NCBI RefSeq assembly: GCF_023555495.1
Contig: NZ_JALCZO010000001.1
Coordinates: 1-64,000, forward strand
Reading direction: 5' to 3'
Length of the DNA stretch: 64,000 nucleotides
DNA from: Polaribacter sp. Z022
GTDB taxonomy: Bacteria > Bacteroidota > Bacteroidia > Flavobacteriales > Flavobacteriaceae
Shown piece by piece: positions 53,881 through 63,587 of the stretch. The notes under the pieces are model-generated. The model was not told the origin of the DNA. It saw only the letters and a list, made by a program, of their open reading frames with translations, and did no database searches. Position 1 is the first letter of the stretch. Every line of letters begins with the position of its first letter. A program made the position numbers and the translations under genes.

Positions 53881-54354
53881 TTAATTTCTCTCTAAAAATT
53901 TAATTTCTAAGTTTTTGGCTAAATCTCTTCCATAAACTACAGCATCATCAATATTTTTAAAAGCCAAAGTATTGTACTTTTTATTCTTAATATCTATTAT
54001 GTTAACTTCACAATAACCTTTACTATTTACAAAAGTTGAAACACGATTTAATTCATTAAAATCTTCCCAATATCCATAGCCGAAAGCTCCAATATTAATA
54101 TATTCTCTATATTTTTTATTATCAAAATCAAATTCATGACTAGAAGTTAACGAAAATGAAAACCCTCCAACAAATAATGGTAATGCAACCATTAAAGTGG
54201 TGTAAATATTACCAAAATACCCTAAAGGATTTGAATAAATTACATTTTTAATATATAGAAAAATTACTGTTAAAAATGATGCATAAAAAATAGAAGCAAT
54301 AATTCTACTAATTATAGGTGGCTTACCTCTATAAATAAACACTTTACCTTTCAT
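53881..54354 (-). CDS. Two-helix membrane protein of unknown function
   Basis: 157 residues: basic N-terminus (MKGKVFIYRGKPPIISRI), helices around 20-38 and 50-70 (IIASIFYASFLTVIFLYIK, TTLMVALPLFVGGFSFSLTS), then a soluble domain (SHEFDFDNKKYREYINIGAF ... YNTLAFKNIDDAVVYGRDLA) that resembles a PH-like fold. It lies between the E1-like and MutS-like genes with gaps of 2 and 3 bp. No family recognised. Confidence 0.75.
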   Translation of the reverse strand: MKGKVFIYRGKPPIISRIIASIFYASFLTVIFLYIKNVIYSNPLGYFGNIYTTLMVALPLFVGGFSFSLTSSHEFDFDNKKYREYINIGAFGYGYWEDFNELNRVSTFVNSKGYCEVNIIDIKNKKYNTLAFKNIDDAVVYGRDLAKNLEIKFLERN

Positions 54355-54356
54355 AA

Positions 54357-55445
54357 CTAATAAGAAGAAACTCCACCAATTAAACTTGCTACTTTTAATT
54401 CTGGGTATTTACCTTTCAACAATTGTGTTGCTTTATAACTAGTTAAGCCTCTTTGACAAACCATAACATAGGTTTTATTAAAGTCTATACTTAGTTTATT
54501 TGCTTCAAATTTTTGAATTGGAATTATTTTATCAACTTTAAAAGGCAAATCTAAATTTGGTAAAACTGCAATTATTTCAAGACTTTTAGATTGTTTTTGA
54601 AGTGACAAAAGCTCTTTTAATTCATCTGAAGTAATTAACCAATCTGGGTTTTGAGTAGAACAAGCAGCATCAAAATAAGTTAGAGTATGAAAAAGTTCTT
54701 CAATTTTCTTATTAGAAAAAGAAGCTTTTAATTTCATTTTTAATTGTGAATTCTGAAGTGAATTATAAATTAACAATTCATTTATTAAAGGCTTTCCTAT
54801 ACCTGTAATCAATTTTAAAACTTCATTTACTTGTTGCGTTGCAATAATGCCTACAATTGAATTTAATGTACCTGCTTCTTCACAATTTGGTATATCTGTT
54901 GCCATTTTTGGAAATGCATCTCTTAAATTAGATGAATAAGTTCCATCATTTTGCAAGACATTAAATGTTGCTACATAACCATCAAATTTATATAAAGAAC
55001 CATAAACCAAAGGCTTGTTTTTAAGTACACAAGCATCGTTTAACAAGTATTTTGTTGGCAAAGAATCTGTACCATCAACAACAATATCATAATTAGAAAT
55101 CAATTTAAAAACGTTGTCTTTTGTTATTGGTTTGTTTGTAAAACTAACCTCAGTAAAAGGAGCTCTGTCTTTTATAAATTCTGATAATACTGCTGCTTTG
55201 GGTTTATCAATATCTTTTAAAGAATAAAAAACTTGTCTGTGTAAGTTTGAAACATCAACTGTATCAAAATCTACCAAATGAATTTTCCCAATTCCACTTG
55301 AAGCTAAATAAACTGCAATTGGACTTCCTAAACCACCACAACCAACTACTAAAACAGATGAGTTTTGTAATTTTTGTTGCCCTTCTTCACCAATTTCAGT
55401 TAAAGTAATTTGACGCTTAAAAAGTTGATTTTTTGATACCCTCAT
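54357..55445 (-). CDS. ThiF/MoeB-type adenylyltransferase with C-terminal rhodanese domain
   Basis: 362 residues from the ATG at 55445 (MRVSKNQLFKRQITLTEIGE). E1-like domain with the nucleotide motif VLVVGCGGLGSPIAVYLASS, DFDTVDVSNLHRQVFYS, DGTDSLPTKYLLNDACV and the Cys in PNCEEAGTLNSIVGI. The last ~90 residues form a rhodanese domain with the active loop CQRGLTS. The fusion is typical of MoeB/MOCS3-like proteins that adenylate and sulfurate a ubiquitin-like carrier (MoaD or ThiS). No moa or thi gene is adjacent, so the pathway cannot be fixed. Confidence 0.92.
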   Translation of the reverse strand: MRVSKNQLFKRQITLTEIGEEGQQKLQNSSVLVVGCGGLGSPIAVYLASSGIGKIHLVDFDTVDVSNLHRQVFYSLKDIDKPKAAVLSEFIKDRAPFTEVSFTNKPITKDNVFKLISNYDIVVDGTDSLPTKYLLNDACVLKNKPLVYGSLYKFDGYVATFNVLQNDGTYSSNLRDAFPKMATDIPNCEEAGTLNSIVGIIATQQVNEVLKLITGIGKPLINELLIYNSLQNSQLKMKLKASFSNKKIEELFHTLTYFDAACSTQNPDWLITSDELKELLSLQKQSKSLEIIAVLPNLDLPFKVDKIIPIQKFEANKLSIDFNKTYVMVCQRGLTSYKATQLLKGKYPELKVASLIGGVSSY

Positions 55446-55469
55446 TGAGGTGACAAGATAGTTAAATAA

Positions 55470-55500
55470 AAAAGTCATTACAATTATTGTAATGACTTTT
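55470..55500 (-). terminator. Terminator of the SemiSWEET gene
   Basis: Arms 55470-55484 and 55486-55500 (15 bp, GTCATTACAAT core) around a single base, with a U run on the minus strand, 23 bp after the SemiSWEET stop. Confidence 0.85.
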
Positions 55501-55523
55501 AATTTTATAAAGTATTATTTTAT

Positions 55524-55778
55524 TTACTTATATTTTATCTTTAAACCTATTAAAGTTAATGCAGATATTGCTGTTATAATATTGGCAACTATAATTGGAA
55601 TGCTTTTCAAATAAAAACCATAAACAACCCACATAGAAACACCAATAAAAAAAGACGTATACATTGTTAAAGACAATGCTTTTGTGTCTTTAGTTTTCCA
55701 TGTTTTATATACTTGAGGTAAAAAAGAAACTGTGGTTATAATTGCAGCTAATACACCTAAAATTTCGAAAAAGTTCAT
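55524..55778 (-). CDS. SemiSWEET-type sugar transporter (PQ-loop)
   Basis: 84 residues, three helices. The PQ-loop motif is in TVSFLPQVYKTWKTKDTKAL (about 17-36), followed by LSLTMYTSFFIGVSMWVVYG and IIVANIITAISALTLIGLKI. SemiSWEETs work as dimers and move small sugars down their gradient. Monocistronic. Confidence 0.9.
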   Translation of the reverse strand: MNFFEILGVLAAIITTVSFLPQVYKTWKTKDTKALSLTMYTSFFIGVSMWVVYGFYLKSIPIIVANIITAISALTLIGLKIKYK

Positions 55779-55875
55779 ACTATTTTTCTTTAATCATTCA
55801 TTTTTTTGGTCGTAAAAACCATAAAACTATTACATCACAAAATTAAAGAAATAGATTTTAAAAAATTACAAGTAT

Positions 55876-58800
55876 TTAACCTACAATATTTACAATTTTA
55901 CCTGGAACAATAATTATTTTTTTAGGAGTTCTACCATCTAATTGAGCAATCGTTTTTTCATGTGCCATTACTGTTTTTTCTATTTCATCCTTAGACATAT
56001 CTAAAGGAAGTTCTAGAGTAAAACGCATTTTACCATTAAAAGAAATTGGATAATTTTTAGCACTTTCTACCAAATGTTTCGCTTCAAAAACAGGAAACCC
56101 TGCTGTTGATATAGAATCTTTATGTCCTAATAAACTCCACAATTCTTCAGCAATATGAGGCGCATAAGGAGAAACTAAAACCGTTAAAGGCTCTAAAATA
56201 GCACGTTTGTTACATTTTAATGCAGTTAACTCATTTACAGCAATCATAAATGTTGATACTGAAGTGTTAAAAGAGAAATTCTCTATATCTTCTTCTACTT
56301 TTTTAATGGTTTTGTGTAAAGATTTTAATTCATCTTTTGTTGGTCCATCATCAGAAACTGATAACGTTTCTCCATCAAAAAACAATTTCCATAATTTCTT
56401 TAAGAAAGAAGAAACTCCAGAAATTCCAGAAGTTTTCCAAGGTTTAGCTTGTTCTAAAGGACCTAAAAACATTTCGAATAAACGTAAACTATCTGCTCCA
56501 TATTCTTCACAAATAGCATCTGGGTTTACAACATTGTATTTAGACTTAGACATTTTTTCTACTTCACGTCCAACTTTATAAACACCTTCTTCTAAAACAA
56601 ATTCTGCATTTTTATAATCTGCATTTAAAGGATGATTTTTAAATCCATCAATATCTAACTCATCAGAAGCATTTACCAAAGAAACATCAGAATGAATTGG
56701 TGTTTTAGTAATCATTACTAAATCTGCAAAATTTGGATCTAAAAGTTTATTATCTAATAAATAATTTTTTACAACAGTTTCAAACTCATCATCAGATTTA
56801 AATAAATTTTTAGAAACAAAAACCGTTGGTATTTTCTCAATTACATCATCATTCGATTTTTCATCTGCACAACCACAACCATTTTTAATAAAAGGAGTTG
56901 CTTTATAAACAAAAGCAGATGTTCCTAAAATCATTCCTTGGTTGATTAATTTTTTTGCAAATTCATCTACAGGAACAATCCCTTTATCAAACAAGAATTT
57001 TTGCCAAAAACGAGCGTACAATAAATGCCCTGTTGCATGCTCAGAACCACCAATATATAAATCTACCTCTTTCCAATATTCTAAAGATTCTTTGCTTGCA
57101 AACTCTGTAGAGTTTGTGGCATCCATATATCTATTAAAATACCAAGAACTACCTGCCCACCCAGGCATTGTGTTCAGTTCTAATGGATATACCGTTTTAT
57201 TTTTTAACTTATCGTTAGAAACAACTTTTTTGTTACGAGAATCCCAAGCCCATTCTGTTGCGTTTCCTAAAGGTGGTTTTCCATCTTCAGTTGGTAAGTA
57301 CTTTTCTACTTCTGGCAACACAATTGGTAAATGTTTATCATCAATCATTTGAGGCATTCCATCTTTGTAATATACAGGAAAAGGTTCTCCCCAATAACGT
57401 TGTCTGCTGAAAACAGCATCACGTAATCTGTAATTTATTTTACCATAACCAATACCTCTTTTTTCAAGTTCGTAAATGGCTAATTTTAAAGCTTTCTTGT
57501 ATTTTAAACCTGATAAAAAGTCTGAATTTGCAATTACAGTTCCTTCTTTATCTGTATGAGCAGCTTCAGAAATATCTACACCTTCAAAAATATTTGGAAT
57601 TGGAATATTAAAATATTTTGCAAAATCATAATCACGTTGATCACCACAAGGAACTGCCATAACTGCACCTGTTCCATAACTTGCTAAAACGTAATCTCCA
57701 ATCCAAATTTGAACTTTTTCTCCAGAAAAAGGATGAATTGCATAAGCACCTGTAAATGCTCCAGAAATGGTTTTTACATCTGCCATTCTATCACGTTCAG
57801 AACGTTTTGCTGTAGCTTCTACATAAGCTTCAACTTCTGCTTTTTGTGCTTCTGTTGTAATTTTTGCAACCAATTCATGTTCTGGTGCTAAAGTCATAAA
57901 ACTAACTCCAAAAATAGTATCTGGTCTTGTTGTAAAAACATCTATTTTGTGAGATTTTTCGACTTCGCTCGAAATGACATTCTGCTTGCTTTGTGTTTGC
58001 TCTACTTTTGGAAATTGAATTGCAAAATTAATTTCAGAAACAACTTTCACAACATTTTGTAGAACCTCTTCATTGGTAAAACGAATTACATTGAATCCTT
58101 CTTTATGAAAAAACGCTGTTCTTTCTGCTTCATCTTCCTTTCCTTCAAACTCTACAATTAAATTCTTTGCAACACAAACAAAATCTACTAAATAAGAACC
58201 TACTGTATATTTTTTTCTAAATTTTGTTGCGCCCTTTTTACCTTTTAATTCATCCCAAAGTGTTGTTTCTGCTTTCGATAAATTTTGACGTAATTCCTTT
58301 AATTCTTCTAACTCTTTGTAAGATAATTTTACATCAGAAGAAGTTTTTGTTGCATTATTTTCAACTTCAAAAGAAACCATAGCTCCTTGAGATCTACCAA
58401 TCCAGTTGGTTTGAGAATCTTTTAAAGGTTGTGGCCAATCTATATTTTCTAAACCATCTAACAAACGTTGTGCATATGCAGAAATTCGCATAGACCATTG
58501 TGTCATTTTTTTACGAACAACAGGATGACTTCCACGTTCTGAAACTCCGTTTACAATTTCATCATTTGCTAAAACTGTACCCAATGCAGGACACCAATTT
58601 ACTTCTGTATCTGATAAAAAAGTTAAACGATATTGTAGTAATATTTCTTCTTGTTCTTTCGTTGAAAAAGCTTTCCATTCATCAGCAGAAAAAACGGTAA
58701 TATCTTCATCAGAAACCGCATTTACTGTTGCATTTCCTTCTTTTTTAAAGATTTTTTCTAAAGTAGAAATATCTTCTGCTTTATCTGAATCTTTATTATA

Positions 58801-59238
58801 CCAAGAATTAAAAAGTTGAATAAAAATCCACTGAGTCCATTTATAATACTCAGGATTTGAAGTTCTTACTTCTCTGCTCCAATCAAAAGAAAAACCAATA
58901 TTATCTAATTGTCTTCTATAAGTTGCTACATTTTCTTCTGTAGTTTTTGCAGGATGTTGACCTGTTTGTATTGCATATTGTTCTGCAGGTAATCCAAAAG
59001 AATCATACCCTTGTGGATGCAATACATTAAAACCTTTATGACGTTTATAACGTGCATAAATATCACTTGCAATATAACCTAAAGGGTGACCAACATGTAA
59101 ACCTGCTCCAGAAGGATAAGGAAACATATCTAACACATAATATTTAGGTTTCTCAGAATTATTACTAGCTTTAAAAGTTTGGTTTTCTGCCCAAAATTTT
59201 TGCCATTTCTTTTCTATCTCTAAGTGATTGTATTGCAT
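55876..59238 (-). CDS. leuS: Leucyl-tRNA synthetase with an inserted DUF559 domain
   Basis: 1120 residues from the ATG at 59238 (MQYNHLEIEKKWQKFW); bacterial LeuRS is normally 800-950. Class I signatures HVGH (PYPSGAGLHVGHPLGY) and EKMSKSKYN, editing motif TTRPDTIFG and the C-terminal anticodon domain are intact. Between NWIGRSQGAMVSFEVEN and KIDVFTTRPDT, at the base of the CP1 editing domain, about 137 extra residues (about 293-430) form a DUF559 domain: LRQNLSKAETTLWDEL, KFRKKYTVGSYLVDFVC, NLIVEFEG and GFNVIRFTNEEV. The nuclease-type E-x-D-G reads E-F-E-G and the following H-containing stretch is shortened, so it is probably inactive. An in-frame palindromic repeat (VISSEVEKS) closes the insert. 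Confidence 0.95.
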   Translation of the reverse strand: MQYNHLEIEKKWQKFWAENQTFKASNNSEKPKYYVLDMFPYPSGAGLHVGHPLGYIASDIYARYKRHKGFNVLHPQGYDSFGLPAEQYAIQTGQHPAKTTEENVATYRRQLDNIGFSFDWSREVRTSNPEYYKWTQWIFIQLFNSWYNKDSDKAEDISTLEKIFKKEGNATVNAVSDEDITVFSADEWKAFSTKEQEEILLQYRLTFLSDTEVNWCPALGTVLANDEIVNGVSERGSHPVVRKKMTQWSMRISAYAQRLLDGLENIDWPQPLKDSQTNWIGRSQGAMVSFEVENNATKTSSDVKLSYKELEELKELRQNLSKAETTLWDELKGKKGATKFRKKYTVGSYLVDFVCVAKNLIVEFEGKEDEAERTAFFHKEGFNVIRFTNEEVLQNVVKVVSEINFAIQFPKVEQTQSKQNVISSEVEKSHKIDVFTTRPDTIFGVSFMTLAPEHELVAKITTEAQKAEVEAYVEATAKRSERDRMADVKTISGAFTGAYAIHPFSGEKVQIWIGDYVLASYGTGAVMAVPCGDQRDYDFAKYFNIPIPNIFEGVDISEAAHTDKEGTVIANSDFLSGLKYKKALKLAIYELEKRGIGYGKINYRLRDAVFSRQRYWGEPFPVYYKDGMPQMIDDKHLPIVLPEVEKYLPTEDGKPPLGNATEWAWDSRNKKVVSNDKLKNKTVYPLELNTMPGWAGSSWYFNRYMDATNSTEFASKESLEYWKEVDLYIGGSEHATGHLLYARFWQKFLFDKGIVPVDEFAKKLINQGMILGTSAFVYKATPFIKNGCGCADEKSNDDVIEKIPTVFVSKNLFKSDDEFETVVKNYLLDNKLLDPNFADLVMITKTPIHSDVSLVNASDELDIDGFKNHPLNADYKNAEFVLEEGVYKVGREVEKMSKSKYNVVNPDAICEEYGADSLRLFEMFLGPLEQAKPWKTSGISGVSSFLKKLWKLFFDGETLSVSDDGPTKDELKSLHKTIKKVEEDIENFSFNTSVSTFMIAVNELTALKCNKRAILEPLTVLVSPYAPHIAEELWSLLGHKDSISTAGFPVFEAKHLVESAKNYPISFNGKMRFTLELPLDMSKDEIEKTVMAHEKTIAQLDGRTPKKIIIVPGKIVNIVG
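57952..57980 (-). repeat. Palindromic repeat inside leuS
   Basis: On the minus strand: TGTCATTTCGA-GCGAAGT-CGAAAAATCTC, same family as the intergenic copies at 51755 and 51838. Translated in frame it gives NVISSEVEKSH, directly before the editing-domain strand KIDVFTTRP. Confidence 0.8.
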
Positions 59239-59331
59239 TTGTTTTTCTTTTAGAAGCTGCAAATTTACGTTTATTATAATAAAGATTAAAGTAAATTAAT
59301 TGTTCATTATTTTGAATTTATTGCATAAAAA

Positions 59332-59365
59332 AAGTCGAGATTTCAACATTATGAAATCTCGACTT
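59332..59365 (-). terminator. Terminator of the rimP-nusA-infB operon
   Basis: AAGTCGAGATTTCA (59332-59345) with TGAAATCTCGACTT (59352-59365), 6-nt loop; preceded on plus by an A run that becomes the U tract. 20 bp after the infB stop. Confidence 0.88.
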
Positions 59366-59385
59366 ATATTTAAGTTTAGAAATTA

Positions 59386-62259
59386 TTATTTTAATTTCTT
59401 TTTAACTGCTACTTCAGTATAAGCTTCAATTATATCTCCTTGAGCAATATCATTGTAGTTCTTAATTTGAATACCACAATCAAATCCTTTTTTAACTTCT
59501 CTTACATCGTCTTTAAAACGTTTAAGAGCTGTTAAAGAACCATCATGAACAACAATTCCTTCTCTAATAATTCTAATTTTAGAATCTCTTTGAATTTTAC
59601 CAGACATTACCATACAACCTGCAATGTTACCAACTTTAGAAATTTTATAGATCTCTCTAATTTCTACGTTACCAGTAACTTCTTCTTTCATTTCTGGAGA
59701 TAACATTCCTTCCATGGCATCTTTAAGGTCATTAATAGCATCATAAATAATAGAGTATGTTCTAATATCTACTTCTTCTTTGTCTGCTATTGTTCTTGCA
59801 TTTCCTTGAGGACGTACATTAAATCCAACAATAATTGCATCTGAAGCTGTTGCTAATAACACATCACTTTCAGTAATTGCTCCTACACCTTTATGTAAAA
59901 TATTTACTTGAATTTCTTCAGTAGATAATTTTTGGAAAGAGTTTGTTAATGCTTCTACAGAACCATCTACATCTCCTTTAAGAATAATGTTTAATTCTTT
60001 AAAGTCCCCTAAAGCAATTCTACGTCCAATTTCGTCTAACGTTAATGTTTTCTGAGTTCTTACAGATTGCTCACGTTGTAATTGAGATCTTTTTGATGCA
60101 ATTTGTTTTGCTTCACGTTCATCATCAAATACATTAAATTTATCTCCTGCTTGAGGTGCTCCATCTAAACCTAAAATTGATACTGGAGTTGATGGTCCAG
60201 CTTCTTTTAAGTTATTTCCTTTATCATCAAACATGGCTCTTACTTTACCACTGTTTTTTCCTGCAAGAATATAGTCTCCAATTTTTAAAGTACCTGCTTG
60301 TACCATTATTGTAGATACATAACCTCTTCCTTTATCTAAAAGCGCTTCTACAACTGTACCAACAGCATTTTTATTAGGATTTGCTTTTAATTCTAAAATT
60401 TCGGCTTCTAATAAAACTTTTTCTAATAACTCATCAATTCCTTGACCAGTTTTTGCTGATATATCTTGAGACTGAATGCTTCCACCCCATTCTTCAATTA
60501 ATAAATTCATTGAAGATAATTGAGTTTTTACATTATCTGGATTTGCATTTGGTTTATCAATCTTATTAATTGCAAAAATAATTGGTACACCTGCTGCTTG
60601 AGCGTGAGAAATTGCTTCTTTAGTTTGTGGCATAACATCATCATCTGCTGCTGCTACAATAATTACTAAATCTGTAACTTGTGCTCCACGTGCACGCATT
60701 GCTGTAAAGGCTTCGTGACCTGGTGTATCTAAAAATGCAATTTTTTGATCTCCTACATTTACAGAATAAGCACCAATATGTTGTGTAATTCCTCCACTTT
60801 CACCATCTACAATATTTGCTTTTCTAATATAATCTAATAAAGATGTTTTACCATGATCTACGTGACCCATAACTGTAATAATTGGTGCACGATTTACTAA
60901 ATCTTCTGGTTTATCAATTACTTCTTCAATAGATTCTTCTACTTCAGCACCAATAAACTCTACTTTATGATTAAATTCTTCAGCAACTATAACTAGAGTT
61001 TCTGCATCTAAACGTTGGTTCATTGTTACCATCATTCCTAACATCATACAAGATGAAATAATGTTGGTTACAGGAACATTCATCATTGTAGCAACTTCAC
61101 TTACAGTAACAAATTCTGTTACTTTTAAGATTTTGCTATCTAATGCTTGTGCTTCTAATTCTGCTTCTGTATGCTCTCTATGTGCATCTCTTTTGCTTCT
61201 TCTGTGTTTAGCACCTTTACCTCTAGAAGATTTACCTTGCAGTTTTTCAAGAGTTTCTCTTACTTGCTTTTGAATTTCTGCTTCTGTTGGCTCTTCTTTT
61301 TTAACTGCTGCTGGTCTTTGGTTTCCTCTACCACCTCTAAATCCTGGTCTATTATTTCCTGGACCTCTGTTGTTTCCTCCTCTATTACCTGGACCTCTGT
61401 TATTATTAGAGTTTGGTGTACCTGGTTTACTAATACGTTTACGCTTTTTCTTAGCATCTGCATTAGCATCTTTTTTAACCTCTGGTTTCTTCTTCTTAGG
61501 TCTTTCAAATTGCTTTAAATCAATTTTTTTACCTGTAAAGTTAGGACCATCTAATTTTTTATACTGAGTTTTAATCGCTTCAGCATTTTCTGGAGTAACA
61601 TCTTCAGTTTTATCTTCAGATTTTACACCTTCTTTTTTATTAACCTTAGGTTTTTCTACAACTTTAGAAACTACTTTTTCTATTTCTGAAACTGTTTTTT
61701 TAACTTCTACTTTTGGAGTTTTTGGAGCTTCAACAACAGGAGTTTCTTCAACAACTTTTTCTACTTTAGGAGCTTCAGGTTTTGGAGCTTCAACTACAGG
61801 AGTTTCAACTACAACTTTAGGCTCTTCTGCTTTTGGTTCTTCTGCAACTACCTTTGGTTCTTCTTTAACCTCTTCTGCTTTGTCTGAAGCTTTTTTACCA
61901 ATATTGTCAATATCGATTTTACCTACAGTTTTAAACTCTAATTTATCTGCTTTGGCTTTTAAAACTTCTTCTTTTTTAAGCTCTTCAGCTTTTTTCTTCT
62001 CTAACTTAGCTTCTAACTCTAAACGAATTGCTTCTTTCTCCTTACGTTTTTCCTCTCCAACTTCTTTAGATGCTGCTTTTTTATTAGCATCTGTTTCAAA
62101 GCCATCAAGTAAAACTTGATAGACGTCTCCTGGAATTTTAGTGGTTGGTCTTGCTTCTATTTCATGACCTTTATCCGCTAAATATTCAACTGCTCTATCA
62201 AGAGAAATATTTAATTCTCTTAAAACTTTATTAAGCCTCATTGTTTTGCCTACAGACAT
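59386..62259 (-). CDS. infB: Translation initiation factor IF-2
   Basis: 957 residues. N-terminal IF2_N-type helix bundle ([20 protein letters not shown] from residue 7), a long low-complexity linker rich in Glu, Pro, Val and Lys (about 70-260) and an Arg/Gly/Asn-rich stretch ([18 protein letters not shown]), then a second IF2_N (about 385-435) and the G domain ([29 protein letters not shown]), followed by the fMet-tRNA-binding C-terminal domains ([14 protein letters not shown] ... [18 protein letters not shown]). Start MSVGKT- kept because [12 protein letters not shown] is usual in flavobacteria. Confidence 0.98.
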   Translation of the reverse strand: MSVGKTMRLNKVLRELNISLDRAVEYLADKGHEIEARPTTKIPGDVYQVLLDGFETDANKKAASKEVGEEKRKEKEAIRLELEAKLEKKKAEELKKEEVLKAKADKLEFKTVGKIDIDNIGKKASDKAEEVKEEPKVVAEEPKAEEPKVVVETPVVEAPKPEAPKVEKVVEETPVVEAPKTPKVEVKKTVSEIEKVVSKVVEKPKVNKKEGVKSEDKTEDVTPENAEAIKTQYKKLDGPNFTGKKIDLKQFERPKKKKPEVKKDANADAKKKRKRISKPGTPNSNNNRGPGNRGGNNRGPGNNRPGFRGGRGNQRPAAVKKEEPTEAEIQKQVRETLEKLQGKSSRGKGAKHRRSKRDAHREHTEAELEAQALDSKILKVTEFVTVSEVATMMNVPVTNIISSCMMLGMMVTMNQRLDAETLVIVAEEFNHKVEFIGAEVEESIEEVIDKPEDLVNRAPIITVMGHVDHGKTSLLDYIRKANIVDGESGGITQHIGAYSVNVGDQKIAFLDTPGHEAFTAMRARGAQVTDLVIIVAAADDDVMPQTKEAISHAQAAGVPIIFAINKIDKPNANPDNVKTQLSSMNLLIEEWGGSIQSQDISAKTGQGIDELLEKVLLEAEILELKANPNKNAVGTVVEALLDKGRGYVSTIMVQAGTLKIGDYILAGKNSGKVRAMFDDKGNNLKEAGPSTPVSILGLDGAPQAGDKFNVFDDEREAKQIASKRSQLQREQSVRTQKTLTLDEIGRRIALGDFKELNIILKGDVDGSVEALTNSFQKLSTEEIQVNILHKGVGAITESDVLLATASDAIIVGFNVRPQGNARTIADKEEVDIRTYSIIYDAINDLKDAMEGMLSPEMKEEVTGNVEIREIYKISKVGNIAGCMVMSGKIQRDSKIRIIREGIVVHDGSLTALKRFKDDVREVKKGFDCGIQIKNYNDIAQGDIIEAYTEVAVKKKLK

Positions 62260-62319
62260 ATATTCTTTTTAACTTTATAATTGTAAAAATATACTTTTTA
62301 CTTTACTTCTATACTATAC

Positions 62320-63576
62320 TTAGTCCTCGAATTCTTCTTTCAAAATTCTTTGAACATCCATAATTGTTTCTTCTTCTAAATCGGTTCTTTTTACCAATTC
62401 TGCAACACTAGTTTCTAATACGCTTCTTGCAGTATCTAAACCAATCTTTTTGAATTCTGTAATAACCCAATCTTCAATTTCGTCAATAAATTCTGTTAAC
62501 TCTACATCTTCTTCTTCTAAACCTTCTCTTTGAACGTCTATTTCGTAACCAGTTAACTCACTTGCTAAACGAATATTTACACCACCTCTACCAATTGCTT
62601 TAGAAACTTCTTCTGGTTTTAATAAAACGCTTACACGTCCTTTTTTACCATTTTTTTCTTCTTCGAACATTTCTATTTCCATTGAAGTCACTTTTGCAGG
62701 ACTTAATGCTCTAGAAATAAATAATTGTTCGTTTTTGGTATAGTTAATTACATCTATGTTTTCATTTCCTAATTCACGTACAATTCCATGAATTCTTGAT
62801 CCTTTTACACCAACACAAGCTCCAACAGGATCTATTCTATCATCATAAGAATCTACAGCTACTTTTGCTTTTTCTCCAGGAATTCTTGCAACTCCTTCTA
62901 CAGTAATTAAACCATCGAATACTTCTGGAATTTCTTGTTCGAATAATTTAGTTAAAAATGCAGGAGATGTTCTTGATAAAATTATAGCTGGTTTATTACC
63001 TCTTAATTCTACTGTTTTTATAACACCTCTAACAGAATCTCCTTTTCTAAAGAAATCTGAACGAATTTGCTCGCTTTTTGGTAATACTATTTCATTACCT
63101 TCATCATCTAACAAAATAATTGCATTATGACGAATATGATGTACTTCTGCACTGTATAAATCTCCTTCTAAGTCTTTAAATTGCTTAAAAATATTAGTGC
63201 TATCGTGTTCGTAAATTTTAGAAATTAAGTTTTGACGTAATGCTAAAATTGCTCTTCTTCCTAAGTCAATTAATTTAACTTCTTCAGATACATCTTCTCC
63301 AATTTCAAAATCTGGTTCAATTAATCTTGCTTCAGCTAATTCTATCTCTTCATTATCATCTTCAGAAAATCCATCTGCAACAACAACTCTATTTCTCCAA
63401 ATTTCTAAATCTCCTTTATCTGGGTTTATAATAATATCAAAATTATCATCAGAACCAAACTTACGTTTTAAGGCAGCTCTAAAAACCTCTTCTAAAATAG
63501 ACATTAATGTTACTCTGTCTATACTTTTATTATCTTTAAATTCTGAAAACGAATCAATTAATGCTATATTCTCCAT
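62320..63576 (-). CDS. nusA: Transcription termination/antitermination factor NusA
   Basis: 418 residues: N-terminal RNA-polymerase-binding domain, S1 domain (GDLYSAEVHHIRHNAIILLD), two KH domains (DPVGACVGVKGSRIHGIVRE, EEVSKAIGRGGVNIRLASEL) and a short C-terminal part without the acidic repeats of proteobacterial NusA, as usual in Bacteroidota. 11 bp after rimP and 60 bp before infB. Confidence 0.98.
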   Translation of the reverse strand: MENIALIDSFSEFKDNKSIDRVTLMSILEEVFRAALKRKFGSDDNFDIIINPDKGDLEIWRNRVVVADGFSEDDNEEIELAEARLIEPDFEIGEDVSEEVKLIDLGRRAILALRQNLISKIYEHDSTNIFKQFKDLEGDLYSAEVHHIRHNAIILLDDEGNEIVLPKSEQIRSDFFRKGDSVRGVIKTVELRGNKPAIILSRTSPAFLTKLFEQEIPEVFDGLITVEGVARIPGEKAKVAVDSYDDRIDPVGACVGVKGSRIHGIVRELGNENIDVINYTKNEQLFISRALSPAKVTSMEIEMFEEEKNGKKGRVSVLLKPEEVSKAIGRGGVNIRLASELTGYEIDVQREGLEEEDVELTEFIDEIEDWVITEFKKIGLDTARSVLETSVAELVKRTDLEEETIMDVQRILKEEFED

Positions 63577-63587
63577 TACATTTTTGC

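Noticed and set aside
57945-58362. Possibility that the leuS insert is an intein or a separate frameshifted gene
   Set aside because: No intein splice blocks (N-terminal Cys/Ser, C-terminal HN) are visible, and the frame is continuous with LeuRS sequence on both sides.
61171-61518. Ser/Phe/Cys-rich plus-strand frame of 115 residues
   Set aside because: Antisense of the low-complexity linker of infB; composition is the complement of Lys/Glu/Arg codons.
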